NCBI RefSeq assembly: GCF_014202505.1 | Contig: NZ_JACHGW010000006.1 | Span: 124,001 to 188,000, forward strand | DNA length: 64,000 nucleotides | Direction of reading: 5' to 3' | Source of the DNA: Armatimonas rosea | GTDB taxonomy: Bacteria; Armatimonadota; Armatimonadia; Armatimonadales; Armatimonadaceae | In this document: positions 1 through 7,368 of the stretch, one piece after another | Layout of the letters: the number at the start of each line of letters is the position of its first letter | Numbering within the stretch: position 1 is the stretch's first letter | The notes under the pieces: model-generated | Seen by the model: only the letters and a program-made list of their open reading frames with translations | What the model was told of the DNA's origin: nothing | The model's database searches: none | Position numbers and translations under genes: made by a program

Positions 1-368
1 CGGCCTACTGGAAAGAGCAGCTCGTTCTTGCCCGCCTTGAGCCGCACGGGCACAGCGATCCGGTTGTCGCTATAGACATCCCCGATCCGGGGTTCGCCAT
101 TGACATAGGCCATGCTATGCCCACTGGCCGCCAGGAGAAATGTCTGAGGCGCACTGAGTTCCACCGTGAAGCGCAGCAGACCCAGCCCGCGCCCGGAGAA
201 CTCGCCGCTCTCACTGGACTGAATGGGGGACCAGGCGATACTCTCCAGCCCCTCTTTGCCGATTATCTTTGCCTGGAGGTTGTCCGCCGAGAAGGCAAAC
301 CGCCCGCCCCGTCCGCCACTGGGCGCGGCCACGAGGCCCTGCCGAAACTCAATCACACCTTGCTTCAT
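1..368 (-). CDS. Hypothetical protein, N-terminal part only (runs off the left edge)
   Basis: Reading leftwards from ATG 366-368, the first 122 codons are open and the frame leaves the window. The product begins MKQGVIEFRQGLV and continues with a beta-rich stretch including SGHSMAYVNGEPRIGD and LKAGKNELLF. This resembles the N-terminal beta domain seen in some secreted carbohydrate-active or hydrolase proteins, but I cannot name a family. There is no obvious signal peptide. The start is supported by a TACAAT hexamer at 376-381, 7 nt upstream, in the spacing seen before many genes here. It is divergent from the polysaccharide operon at 405, with only 36 nt between start codons. Confidence 0.6.
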   Translation of the reverse strand, partial: MKQGVIEFRQGLVAAPSGGRGGRFAFSADNLQAKIIGKEGLESIAWSPIQSSESGEFSGRGLGLLRFTVELSAPQTFLLAASGHSMAYVNGEPRIGDVYSDNRIAVPVRLKAGKNELLFPVG

Positions 369-375
369 GCCAGGC

Positions 376-398
376 ATTGTACCCGAGGCGAGTATAAT
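376..398. promoter_or_regulatory. Back-to-back -10 elements for divergent genes
   Basis: On the minus strand TACAAT (376-381) lies 7 nt before the ATG at 368. On the plus strand TATAAT (393-398) lies 6 nt before the GTG at 405. The two start codons are 36 nt apart, so each promoter's -35 region must lie over the other promoter or gene. A -10 this close to the start codon predicts leaderless transcripts. Confidence 0.6.
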
Positions 399-404
399 GC
401 TCTC

Positions 405-1979
405 GTGCCCGCTCCACTCAAGACCTTCCTCCTCGCGCTCCTGGCGATCTCCGCCTGTGTCGCGGGGATTGCGTTCAAGCCCTTTGGGATCGCCTTGACG
501 GTCGCCTGTCTGGGAGTGGGGGTGTGCTCTTGGCTGATGCGGCGCCCGATTGCCGGGTTCTGGCTGATGCTGGTCTTCTTTCCGATCTACCCGCTCTTCC
601 GCGCGTGGGCGGAGCTCAACCTCCCGACTGTCTTGATGGGGATCAAGTTCTGGCCCGATCTGCTCGTCGCCTTGATCTGGGTCTCGATTGTGCTGCGTGC
701 CACTCTGGAGCGACGGCGGCTGAAGCTCTACGGCGACGACTGGCCCGCCCTTGTCTGGGTGGTGAGTGTGGGCTATGGCTCGCTGATCGCCTTTGAGAAC
801 CAGCACCCCTTTGTTCTGCTCTTTGGCTGGCACTATGCCTTGCCGCCCGTGATCGGCTACTTCGCGATCCGCCAGATTCGCCCCAGCGCCCGCGAGGCCG
901 CCGGCCTGGTGCGCCTGCTTCTGGTGACCTATGTCTGTCTGGCCGTTCTCTCAATCGCCGACTATGTCTTTCGCCCGGAGTTCACGGCCAAGCTCGCCCA
1001 GACCGCACGCCCGGAGGTGGCGAAGTGGGCGATGCAGGTCGATGACCAGATCAGCAGTGCCGTGGACTTCTGGAAGCGCTACGCCCGCATGCAGTCGCTG
1101 CTCTTTGAGGAGAATGTCTTTGGCTCGCTCTCGGCCTTTGTCTCGCTCTACTGCCTCTCGTGGTTCACGCTGAGCCGGCGAGCTGTGGGGCGGTACTTCT
1201 GGCTCTGGGGGCTCAGTACAGCCGCGCTCTTTCTCTCGGTCTCGCGGGGGAGCACAGTGGGCTGGGTGGTCGGTGTGGTCGTGCTGATCCTGCTCTGGCG
1301 ACGCTACTCGTGGCGACTGACCGTGGCGCTGGGCTCGATCACGGCGCTGGCAGCGGGGCTCTTTCTCTTCTTCACAGACAACCCCAAGGTGAAGTTCTGG
1401 GTGCAGATGATCGAGAACACGGGGGCACTCGACGGTAAGTTTGGCCAAGACCGGGCGCACCAGTGGAACGCGGGGCTCGATATCTTCGTCCGGCACCCGT
1501 CGGGGATGGGCCTCGGCTCGGTGGGGTATGCGGCGTCGCGCTCCGGGGCGGCCTCGACTATCGTGGCGGATGGCAACTACATCGCCTACCTCGCCGAGCT
1601 AGGAATCCCCGGTGCGCTGGGGCTAGTCGCGATGCTGATCGGCCTCTTCTGGGTGCTGGGGCGCTGGCAGCGCACCACCGACGATCCCGGCCTGAAGGCA
1701 CTGGGAATGGCGCTGATCGCCTATCTGGCCGGTGAGTGTGTCCACGCGGTGAGTGCCAATGTCTTTGAGTACTACTACACCTGGCCGGTCTTTTGGCTCC
1801 TCGTGGGGGTCTATGTCTGCCGCTGCGAGGCGGGCACAAAACCTCTCCCACCCCCTGCCCCTCCCTCTCCCGGGCGTTCGTACCTCACTGGGAAAGAGAG
1901 GGGAGCTCATCTGGTTTGTAAAGCCCCTTTCCCAGCGAAGAATGAGCGCCCGGGAGAGGGGGTGGGGAGAGGTAATTAA
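405..1979 (+). CDS. O-antigen ligase / polysaccharide polymerase-like membrane protein
   Basis: A 524-residue polytopic membrane protein with about ten or more hydrophobic segments and a Wzy_C/O-antigen ligase-type core around the VSRGSTVGWVVG motif (roughly residue 280) followed by a large loop. The family joins or polymerises lipid-linked glycans at the periplasmic face. Start GTG 405 was chosen because a TATAAT hexamer ends 6 nt upstream and the hydrophobic N-terminus (VPAPLKTFLLALLAI) begins there; the in-frame extension to 117 is antisense to the neighbouring gene. It is the first gene of a tight operon, and the next start lies 2 nt past its stop. Oddity: the last ~45 residues (proline- and glycine-rich) are encoded by a large palindromic repeat (1842-1972), so the native C-terminus may have been replaced by repeat-derived sequence. 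Confidence 0.8.
   Translation: MPAPLKTFLLALLAISACVAGIAFKPFGIALTVACLGVGVCSWLMRRPIAGFWLMLVFFPIYPLFRAWAELNLPTVLMGIKFWPDLLVALIWVSIVLRATLERRRLKLYGDDWPALVWVVSVGYGSLIAFENQHPFVLLFGWHYALPPVIGYFAIRQIRPSAREAAGLVRLLLVTYVCLAVLSIADYVFRPEFTAKLAQTARPEVAKWAMQVDDQISSAVDFWKRYARMQSLLFEENVFGSLSAFVSLYCLSWFTLSRRAVGRYFWLWGLSTAALFLSVSRGSTVGWVVGVVVLILLWRRYSWRLTVALGSITALAAGLFLFFTDNPKVKFWVQMIENTGALDGKFGQDRAHQWNAGLDIFVRHPSGMGLGSVGYAASRSGAASTIVADGNYIAYLAELGIPGALGLVAMLIGLFWVLGRWQRTTDDPGLKALGMALIAYLAGECVHAVSANVFEYYYTWPVFWLLVGVYVCRCEAGTKPLPPPAPPSPGRSYLTGKERGAHLVCKAPFPAKNERPGEGVGRGN
1842..1972. repeat. 131-bp nested palindrome inside the 3' end of the ligase gene
   Basis: Three nested arm pairs are visible: 1842-1856 with 1957-1972 (one extra base on the right), CTCTCCCGGGCG 1865-1876 with its exact complement at 1947-1958, and CTGGGAAAG 1888-1896 with 1927-1935. 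Together they could form one long imperfect hairpin. It lies within coding sequence and keeps the frame open. It resembles the GC-rich palindromes at 5911-6107 and 24127-24299 in composition, but is not the same sequence. Confidence 0.7.
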
Positions 1980-1981
1980 CC

Positions 1982-3046
1982 GTGCGCGTCCTGTTTGTCT
2001 CCTGCGACCCCCTCGACGGTGCCGTCACCCGCTATCGCTGCACCCACCTCGCGGAGGCGCTGAAGTCTGCCGGCCACACCGCCGATGTCGCCACTATCTA
2101 CGACCCCGTGATTCGCCTGGAGCACGATATTGTCGTCCTGCACCGTATCTGCGCCAACAGAGAGGGCCAAGCCCTCGCCGACGCCGTCCGAAAGTCCGGC
2201 GCAACCCTGATCTACGGCGCGGACGATCTGGTATTTGAAGAGGGGCTCCATCTGGCGATGCTTCGCCAAGCAGATGGGGTGCTGGTCTCGACAAATGCTC
2301 TTGCGGAGTTTGCGAGCGAGGCGGGTGCAAAAGACGTTGTCGTTGCCCGAAATGTTGCCGATGCTCGACAAATCCCCATGTTGGCATTGTCGCCCGATCT
2401 ACAGGCTAAATTTCTTAACCTAGGAGGGAAAGTTCGGCTTTTCTACCCGTCAGGAACCCCGACACATGATGCAGACTTTGCTGTGATTGGTGAGACATTA
2501 AGCGCTCTTTTAGGAACCTACTCTGAGCTTCGGCTGGTTCTCATGGGACCACTCACTATTCCCGAGGCTCTCAGATCCAGGCAATCACAGATTCTAACCT
2601 TACCGCTGATGGACTGGGACAACTTCACAGCAGTGATGCGCTGGACAAATATCGTCCTGGCTCCTCTTGCCCAAACTCGCTTTAACCAAGGCAAGAGTGA
2701 GCTGAAATGGCAAGAAGCGGCAATCCTAGAGACCGCGACGGTTGCAAGCAACTGGGGTGGTTTTGCTGAGTCGGTGCGGGATGGCGAGGATGGTTTCTTA
2801 GCTTCCACTCTTGATGACTGGTCACAAAAACTATCGGAGCTTATAGAAAGGCAAGAGCTCAGGGACACAATTCGTTGTGCTGCTTTCGCACGGTTACAAC
2901 GGATGCGTGAGGAACGCAATGCCACTCTGTTTGAGCAATTTGGATTGTGGGCGGATTTAGGCCCGATCCATCTGACTACGGTCTCCAATCCGCGCGGGTT
3001 CGCTAAAGGAATGGTGAAAAGGACGTTGCGGAGGCTGAAGGCATAG
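1982..3046 (+). CDS. Glycosyltransferase, group 1-like
   Basis: 354 residues from GTG 1982 (MRVLFVSCDPLDGAVTRYR). The N-terminal strand-loop MRVLFVSCD and the C-terminal KWQEAAILETATVASNWGG region with a conserved Glu match the GT-B fold of the GT4/group 1 family, which transfers sugars from nucleotide donors during polysaccharide assembly. Substrate unknown. It starts 2 nt after the ligase gene and is followed with no gap by a GT2 gene, so it is operonic. Oddity: the first ~250 nt have the high GC of the region, while ~2230-3000 is clearly more AT-rich with different codon choice, suggesting a mosaic gene whose 3' part was acquired by recombination. Confidence 0.75.
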   Translation: MRVLFVSCDPLDGAVTRYRCTHLAEALKSAGHTADVATIYDPVIRLEHDIVVLHRICANREGQALADAVRKSGATLIYGADDLVFEEGLHLAMLRQADGVLVSTNALAEFASEAGAKDVVVARNVADARQIPMLALSPDLQAKFLNLGGKVRLFYPSGTPTHDADFAVIGETLSALLGTYSELRLVLMGPLTIPEALRSRQSQILTLPLMDWDNFTAVMRWTNIVLAPLAQTRFNQGKSELKWQEAAILETATVASNWGGFAESVRDGEDGFLASTLDDWSQKLSELIERQELRDTIRCAAFARLQRMREERNATLFEQFGLWADLGPIHLTTVSNPRGFAKGMVKRTLRRLKA

Positions 3047-3919
3047 ATGCAGCTCTCCATTGTAATTGTCACCTACCGCTGCAAGGACGACGTGCTCAAG
3101 TGCCTGTCCTCGCTTTCCCCTCGTTCTGGGGGGCAGGGGGCTAGCCAAGTGATCGTCGTGGATAACGCCAGCGGCGATGGAACGGTCGAGGCGGTTCGAG
3201 AGCAGTTTCCTGCTGTCTGTGTTCTGGCGCTCGACGAAAACATTGGGTTCGCGCGGGCCAACAACCTTGCCGCGCAACACGCAACGGGTGAGTTTCTGCT
3301 CCTCCTCAACCCCGATACGATTATCCCCGAGCCCGGCACGCTGGAGCGCTGCGTGGAATATCTTGCCGCACAACCCAGCGAAGTCTGTGGGATGACCTGC
3401 CGCGTGGAGTCCACCGATGGCTCGCTCCAGTGGGAGTGCGCGCGGCGCTTCCCGACGGTGTTCTCGGAGTGCGCCAAGGCGTTCTTTCCCTATCGCCGAT
3501 GGGATGCGATTCCACGCTTCGACGAAACGAAGGCACAGGCAGTTCCGTGCGTGCTTGGAGCATTTGTCTTGCTTCGTCGTGCTGCCTGGGAGGCGGTGGG
3601 GGGCTTCGATGAGCAGTTCTTTCTGATGTACGAAGATGTCGATCTGTGCCGAAAACTCGCGAGCCACGGCGGCAAGCTGCTGTACTGGCCCGAGGCGCGG
3701 ATTGTCCACACGGGCGGGCAGTCGTGGAAGACGGAGAAGCCGCGCACCTACGCCAACACGCATCTCTCGTCGCTGCAGTATGTCGCCAAGTACTGGCCCG
3801 GCTCCGAGCGGGGCGTGAAGGGTGTCTTTCGGCTTGCGCTGGCGCTGAAGAAGCTCGCAACACGCGGCAACCCCGACAAGCAAGCCATGATCGCCGCGGC
3901 ACAGGAGGCGCTTCGGTGA
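3047..3919 (+). CDS. Glycosyltransferase family 2 (rhamnosyltransferase-like)
   Basis: 290 residues starting MQLSIVIVTYRCKDDVLKCL, a typical GT-A N-terminus. NIGFARANN and LLLNPDT follow, the latter giving the metal-binding acidic pair, and EDVDLCRKL near residue 200 supplies the catalytic acidic cluster. This subgroup contains WbbL/rhamnosyl-type transferases acting on lipid-linked glycans at the cytoplasmic membrane; the actual sugar cannot be read from sequence. The gene begins directly after the preceding stop, and its TGA (3917-3919) overlaps the GTG start of the next gene, indicating translational coupling in the polysaccharide operon. Confidence 0.85.
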   Translation: MQLSIVIVTYRCKDDVLKCLSSLSPRSGGQGASQVIVVDNASGDGTVEAVREQFPAVCVLALDENIGFARANNLAAQHATGEFLLLLNPDTIIPEPGTLERCVEYLAAQPSEVCGMTCRVESTDGSLQWECARRFPTVFSECAKAFFPYRRWDAIPRFDETKAQAVPCVLGAFVLLRRAAWEAVGGFDEQFFLMYEDVDLCRKLASHGGKLLYWPEARIVHTGGQSWKTEKPRTYANTHLSSLQYVAKYWPGSERGVKGVFRLALALKKLATRGNPDKQAMIAAAQEALR

Positions 3920-5082
3920 AGCTCCTGTATGTCTCGACCCTGGATCACATTGTCTATGTCATGCTGCCACAGCTCGATGGGGCACGAGCGGCGGGCTACG
4001 AGACCCATGTTGCGTGCCAGTTCACGCGCTTCAAGGACGATGCCGCGCAGCACGCCGACTTCCTCCACCCGCTCTCGGTGCAGCGCAATCCGCTCGATCC
4101 CCGTAATATCTGGGCCCTCGTGCAGCTTGTACGGCTCATCAAAAAGATCCAGCCCGATATTATCCATTGCCACAATCCCAGTGGCGGGCTGCTTGGCCGG
4201 CTCGCCGCGACCTTGGCAGTCCCTCCCGCCCCCAAGAAGGGGGGAGCTCGAAAGCCAGTGCGGGTCTATACGGCCCATGGCTTCCACTTTCATCCCCTCG
4301 GGGGGAGGCTTACCAATGTGCTCTACCGGGCGATTGAGCGCTTCGCGGGGCGCTTTCTCTCCGACGCGGTGCTGACAATAAATCAATGGGACTTCGAGGA
4401 AGCGCAGAGGCTGATGCCGAAAGATCGCGTCTTTGCAACCCATGGGGTGGGGGTCTCGGTGGAGGTGTTCGACCCGGCAGGGGTGCCCGCAGAGACGCGT
4501 CAAGCCCTCCGCGCCGAGTTTGGGGTGCCCGACGGTGGGCTCTTGATTACCTGTATCGGGGAGCTCTTGCCGCGCAAGAACCAGAAAGAGGCGCTTGCAG
4601 TTCTGGATCAGGTACGGAAGCGAAACCAGGAGCGAGCTCCGGTGCTGGTGCTGGTCGGCGATGGGCGGGAGTGGGAGGCGCTTCAGGCACAGCTTGCGGG
4701 CGGGGACAAGGCGAATGTTCATCTTGCGGGGTTCCGGCGCGATACCAAGGCGATCCTCGCCGCGTCCGATATCTTTCTCTTTCCCTCCCTCCAGGAAGGA
4801 CTTCCGTGCGCGGTGCAAGAAGCTCTCTGCATGGAGGTTCCTGTCGTGTGCTACCCGATCCGGGGCTGTGTCGATCTGGTGGACAGTGGCTGTGGCCGAA
4901 TTGCAAAAGAGCAGACGGTCCAGGCGCTTACCGCCGCCCTTGAGGAGGTTCTGGCTCTGACCCCCGACGAGCGCAAGGCTCTGGGGCGTGCAGGGCGTGA
5001 GAAGATGCGCCAGATCTACTCCCGAGAGCACTGTATCGCCGAGTGGCTAGAGATCTACAAAACCCTCGGAGTGGCCCCATGA
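3916..5082 (+). CDS. Glycosyltransferase family 4
   Basis: 388 residues from GTG 3916, which overlaps the previous stop by 4 nt. Features of the GT-B fold: MKLLYVSTLDHIVYVMLPQL at the N-terminus, YTAHGFHFHP near residue 115, the central CIGELLPRKNQKEAL switch into the donor domain, and FLFPSLQEGLPCAVQEAL, the E-x7-E donor-binding motif typical of GT4 enzymes. The HGFHFHP signature is shared with transferases that extend undecaprenyl-linked saccharides (EpsD/CapM-like). It lies between a GT2 gene and an epimerase in one operon. The longer frame upstream to 3646 is rejected because it lies inside the GT2 gene. Confidence 0.85.
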   Translation: MKLLYVSTLDHIVYVMLPQLDGARAAGYETHVACQFTRFKDDAAQHADFLHPLSVQRNPLDPRNIWALVQLVRLIKKIQPDIIHCHNPSGGLLGRLAATLAVPPAPKKGGARKPVRVYTAHGFHFHPLGGRLTNVLYRAIERFAGRFLSDAVLTINQWDFEEAQRLMPKDRVFATHGVGVSVEVFDPAGVPAETRQALRAEFGVPDGGLLITCIGELLPRKNQKEALAVLDQVRKRNQERAPVLVLVGDGREWEALQAQLAGGDKANVHLAGFRRDTKAILAASDIFLFPSLQEGLPCAVQEALCMEVPVVCYPIRGCVDLVDSGCGRIAKEQTVQALTAALEEVLALTPDERKALGRAGREKMRQIYSREHCIAEWLEIYKTLGVAP

Positions 5083-6083
5083 TCGCCCTCGTGACCGGTG
5101 CCAGTGGCTGTGTCGGCTACGCGCTCTGTGAGGCCCTGCTCGCCGATGGGGGCTTTCACGAAGTCCGTGGCCTCGTCCGCCGAGCCGATGCCGAGCTTCC
5201 CCCGGGAGTCGTGCGCGTTGTCAGCGACCTCTCCTGCTGCGCCGATGCCGACGTCATCTTCCACTGCGCCGCCCTCGTGCACCAGCCAGACGCCGCGAAG
5301 GAAGACTACCACAAGGTCAATGTGGGCTTCACCGGGCAGCTCCTCGATGCCTGCAACCCGGAGCGCCCGCCGCGCTTTCTGTTCTTCTCGACCGTCGCGG
5401 TCTACGGCGAGAGCACACCGCGCACCGGAGTCGCGGAGGACGCCCCGCCCGCGCCGGCAACGCCCTACGCCGCCTCCAAGCTCGCCGCAGAAAAGCTCAT
5501 CGACCGCTGGGCCGACGATGTCGGCGCGGTTGCCGTTCACCTGCGCCTCGCGACCGTCTACGGGCCACGGGATCGGGGCAATATCGCTAAGCTAGAGACT
5601 GCCATTCGAACAGGTCGCTTCTTTATTCCGGGCGATGGGCAGAACAAAAAGACCCTCTGCGCGGTGGAGTACGCCGCCACTGCCGCGATCGCACTGGCTC
5701 GCATGGGCTCGATGGCCGTGGCAGGGAAGCGCTTCGTGATCGCCGATGCCGCTCCCTACACGCTCCGGGAGATCGTGGTGGCGCTCGGGGGGAAGCCCTT
5801 TGCCCTACCGCTCCCCCTCGCACTGCTTGCGGCACGGGTGCTCAAGGGCCGCACAGGCGTTGCCCAAGTCCGAAAGCTCGCGGCGGACAATGTGTACCGG
5901 GGATCCCTCCCGGCATCCCTCCCCCCGGCCCCCTCCCTTCGCTCTGTTTCCCGCTTCGCGGGGACGAAGGGAGGGGGAGACAGAGGGGGTGGGTTCCCCT
6001 TGAGCACTCCCCCGCCTCGTTCCTCGGCACCCCCTCTCCTCCCGACGAAGGAGGAAAAAGAGGGAGAGGGGGTCGCGGAGTGA
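5079..6083 (+). CDS. NAD-dependent epimerase/dehydratase, SDR family
   Basis: 334 residues from ATG 5079, overlapping the previous TGA. The extended-SDR Rossmann motif is GASGCVG at residues 7-13, the catalytic pair is YAASK, and FFSTVAVYGE and RLATVYGPRD are typical of UDP-sugar 4-epimerase-like enzymes. It probably makes or modifies a nucleotide sugar for the operon's transferases. Oddity: the normal SDR fold ends near KLAADNVYRG (about residue 275). The remaining ~58 residues are low-complexity Pro/Gly/Arg sequence encoded by a palindromic repeat (5911-6107), so the natural C-terminus looks replaced or extended by the repeat. The stop overlaps the next start. Confidence 0.8.
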   Translation: MIALVTGASGCVGYALCEALLADGGFHEVRGLVRRADAELPPGVVRVVSDLSCCADADVIFHCAALVHQPDAAKEDYHKVNVGFTGQLLDACNPERPPRFLFFSTVAVYGESTPRTGVAEDAPPAPATPYAASKLAAEKLIDRWADDVGAVAVHLRLATVYGPRDRGNIAKLETAIRTGRFFIPGDGQNKKTLCAVEYAATAAIALARMGSMAVAGKRFVIADAAPYTLREIVVALGGKPFALPLPLALLAARVLKGRTGVAQVRKLAADNVYRGSLPASLPPAPSLRSVSRFAGTKGGGDRGGGFPLSTPPPRSSAPPLLPTKEEKEGEGVAE

Positions 6084-6107
6084 GGAACGAACGAAGCGGG
6101 GGGAGTG
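5911..6107. repeat. GC-rich palindromic repeat cluster in the epimerase 3' end
   Basis: Contains a hairpin at about 5930-5976 (CCCTCCCTTCG, an inner CCCGCTTCGCGGG stem, then CGAAGGGAGGG). A nearly identical copy in inverted orientation lies at about 24220-24266. A second imperfect stem pairs CACTCCCCCGCCTCGTTCCTC (about 6003-6023) with the GAGGAACGAACGAAGCGGGGGGAGTG region ending at about 6107. The leading GGCATCCCTCCCCCC is also shared with 24127-24145. This is a dispersed repeat family rather than a simple terminator, because the operon continues through it. Confidence 0.7.
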
Positions 6108-6691
6108 TTCGTACCCTCTACCCCGCCCTCATCAAGCGCCTCGCCGACTTCGGGTTCGCTCTACTCGGCTTGGTCTTTCTCACGCCACTCTGGCTCTTGC
6201 TTGCCCTGCTGATCCGCCTCGACTCGCCTGGCCCCGTGCTCTTTCGCCAGCGCCGAGTCGGGCGAGGGGGCCACGAGTTTGTCTTGCTCAAGTTCCGCTC
6301 GATGCGCACCGACACCCCCAATCTCTCGACTGCCGAGCTCCGTGCCTCCGGTCTAGAGCCCTATACCCGAGTCGGTACGTGGCTCCGCAAGACCTCCGTC
6401 GACGAGCAGCCGCAGCTCTGGAACGTGCTCAGAGGGGAGATGAGTATTATCGGGCCGCGCCCCGCGTTGCCATCGCAGACCGAGCTAAATGCCGACCGTG
6501 AGGCACGCGGGGTCCACGCGCTCCGACCGGGAATCACGGGCTGGGCGCAGGTCAATGGCCGCGACAACCTCACCGATGACGAAAAAGTACGCTTCGATGC
6601 GGAGTACCTAGAGCGCCAGTCTCTCGGCTTCGACCTGTGGATTCTCTGGCGCACGCTGGCGGAGGTTGCCACGGCACGCGGTAATAAGTAG
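6080..6691 (+). CDS. Initiating sugar-phosphate transferase (bacterial sugar transferase family)
   Basis: 203 residues in the PF02397 family (WcaJ/WbaP/PglC-like), which transfers a sugar phosphate from UDP-sugar to undecaprenyl phosphate and starts repeat-unit synthesis. Visible: a single N-terminal hydrophobic hairpin (FALLGLVFLTPLWLLLALL), LLKFRSMRTD, SVDEQPQLWNVLRGEMSIIG with the catalytic Asp-Glu pair, GPRPALP, and RPGITGWAQVNGR. Its ~200 residues match the short PglC-type core without an extra membrane domain. GTG 6080 overlaps the previous stop; GTG at 6107 is an alternative start that would remove repeat-derived residues. Last gene of the operon. Confidence 0.85.
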   Translation: MRNERSGGSVRTLYPALIKRLADFGFALLGLVFLTPLWLLLALLIRLDSPGPVLFRQRRVGRGGHEFVLLKFRSMRTDTPNLSTAELRASGLEPYTRVGTWLRKTSVDEQPQLWNVLRGEMSIIGPRPALPSQTELNADREARGVHALRPGITGWAQVNGRDNLTDDEKVRFDAEYLERQSLGFDLWILWRTLAEVATARGNK

Positions 6692-6692
6692 G

Positions 6693-7289
6693 CTATCCGA
6701 GCTCGGCGCCGTAGCAGCGGGCGAAGTAACCGGCCTGGCTGAGATCGAGCTTGGTCTTGTCAAATGTCACGGTCTTCAGGTCCACGCGATCCAGAGTCGC
6801 CCCCCGCAGATCGGTCTTGAGCAGCGTTGCTCCTGCTAAGCTGGCCTCCGTCAGATCGGCGTTGCTCAGGTTAGCCTCGGTGAGGTCGGCGCCGTAGAAG
6901 TCGGCCCCGGCGAGCTTTTGCCCACTGAAATTTTGTTTCTTGAGGGATTGGTGGCGAAAATTAACAAAGCTCAGGTCGCAGTCGCTAAAGGTGACGCCTC
7001 CCAGATCGGCGCTGGTAAAGTCTGAGCCCAGCAGGCGGCACTCCGAAAAACTAGCCACAAAAAAACTAGCTCCCACAAAGCGGCAGTTTGTGAAGTTACA
7101 CTGGGAAAACAGCCCCGCATTGAGCCGCGCCCCCGAGAAATCACACTCGTCGAAGTGGCACCCGGTCAGCTCCGCCTCCTGAAAGTTCGTACTCAGAAAC
7201 TTGCATCGCGAGTACTCCTCGCCCTGCCAGCAGACCTCCACGAAGCTCTTGTGGGAAAAATCCAAGCTCACCTGACTCACAGGCCCCAC
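6693..7289 (-). CDS. Pentapeptide repeat protein
   Basis: 198 residues dominated by A(D/N)LXX-type five-residue repeats, for example GADLTEANLSNADLTEASLAGATLLKTDL split over adjacent coils, with Cys- and Phe-rich coils earlier (CNFTNCRFVGASF). Such proteins form a right-handed quadrilateral beta helix; the Qnr/MfpA branch mimics DNA and protects gyrase, but length alone does not place this one there. GTG 7287-7289 is the longest start and GTG 7278-7280 is an alternative. It ends 1 nt from the polysaccharide operon's last stop, so the two converge. Function unknown. Confidence 0.75.
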   Translation of the reverse strand: MGPVSQVSLDFSHKSFVEVCWQGEEYSRCKFLSTNFQEAELTGCHFDECDFSGARLNAGLFSQCNFTNCRFVGASFFVASFSECRLLGSDFTSADLGGVTFSDCDLSFVNFRHQSLKKQNFSGQKLAGADFYGADLTEANLSNADLTEASLAGATLLKTDLRGATLDRVDLKTVTFDKTKLDLSQAGYFARCYGAELG

Positions 7290-7315
7290 CGCCTCACTGG
7301 TCTGTTCCCTCCCTT

Positions 7316-7358
7316 GTCGCGGAGCGACTTCGAGGCCGAAGGCCAGCAGCGAAGCGGT
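7316..7358. repeat. Dispersed palindromic repeat, copy 1
   Basis: GTCGCGGAGCGAC hairpin, then a GGCC-GAA-GGCC hairpin, then AGCGAAGCGG. The same order and spacing occurs at 48479-48521 with compensatory changes in the second stem (GGCGC-TT-GCGCC). A shorter variant of the first part (GTCGCGGAG ... CGAAGCGG) lies at about 6072-6100. Lies between the pentapeptide gene and the 3' end of the oxidoreductase gene. Confidence 0.65.
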
Positions 7359-7368
7359 GGGGCCTCGT

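Noticed and set aside
5079-6083. Signal-bearing or membrane-targeting C-terminal domain in the epimerase tail
   Set aside because: The tail is Pro/Gly/Arg-rich and encoded by a palindromic repeat; there is no hydrophobic or conserved domain.
6693-7289. Qnr-type quinolone resistance gene
   Set aside because: Pentapeptide repeats and length are similar, but I see no specific Qnr loops, and repeat proteins of this type have many roles.
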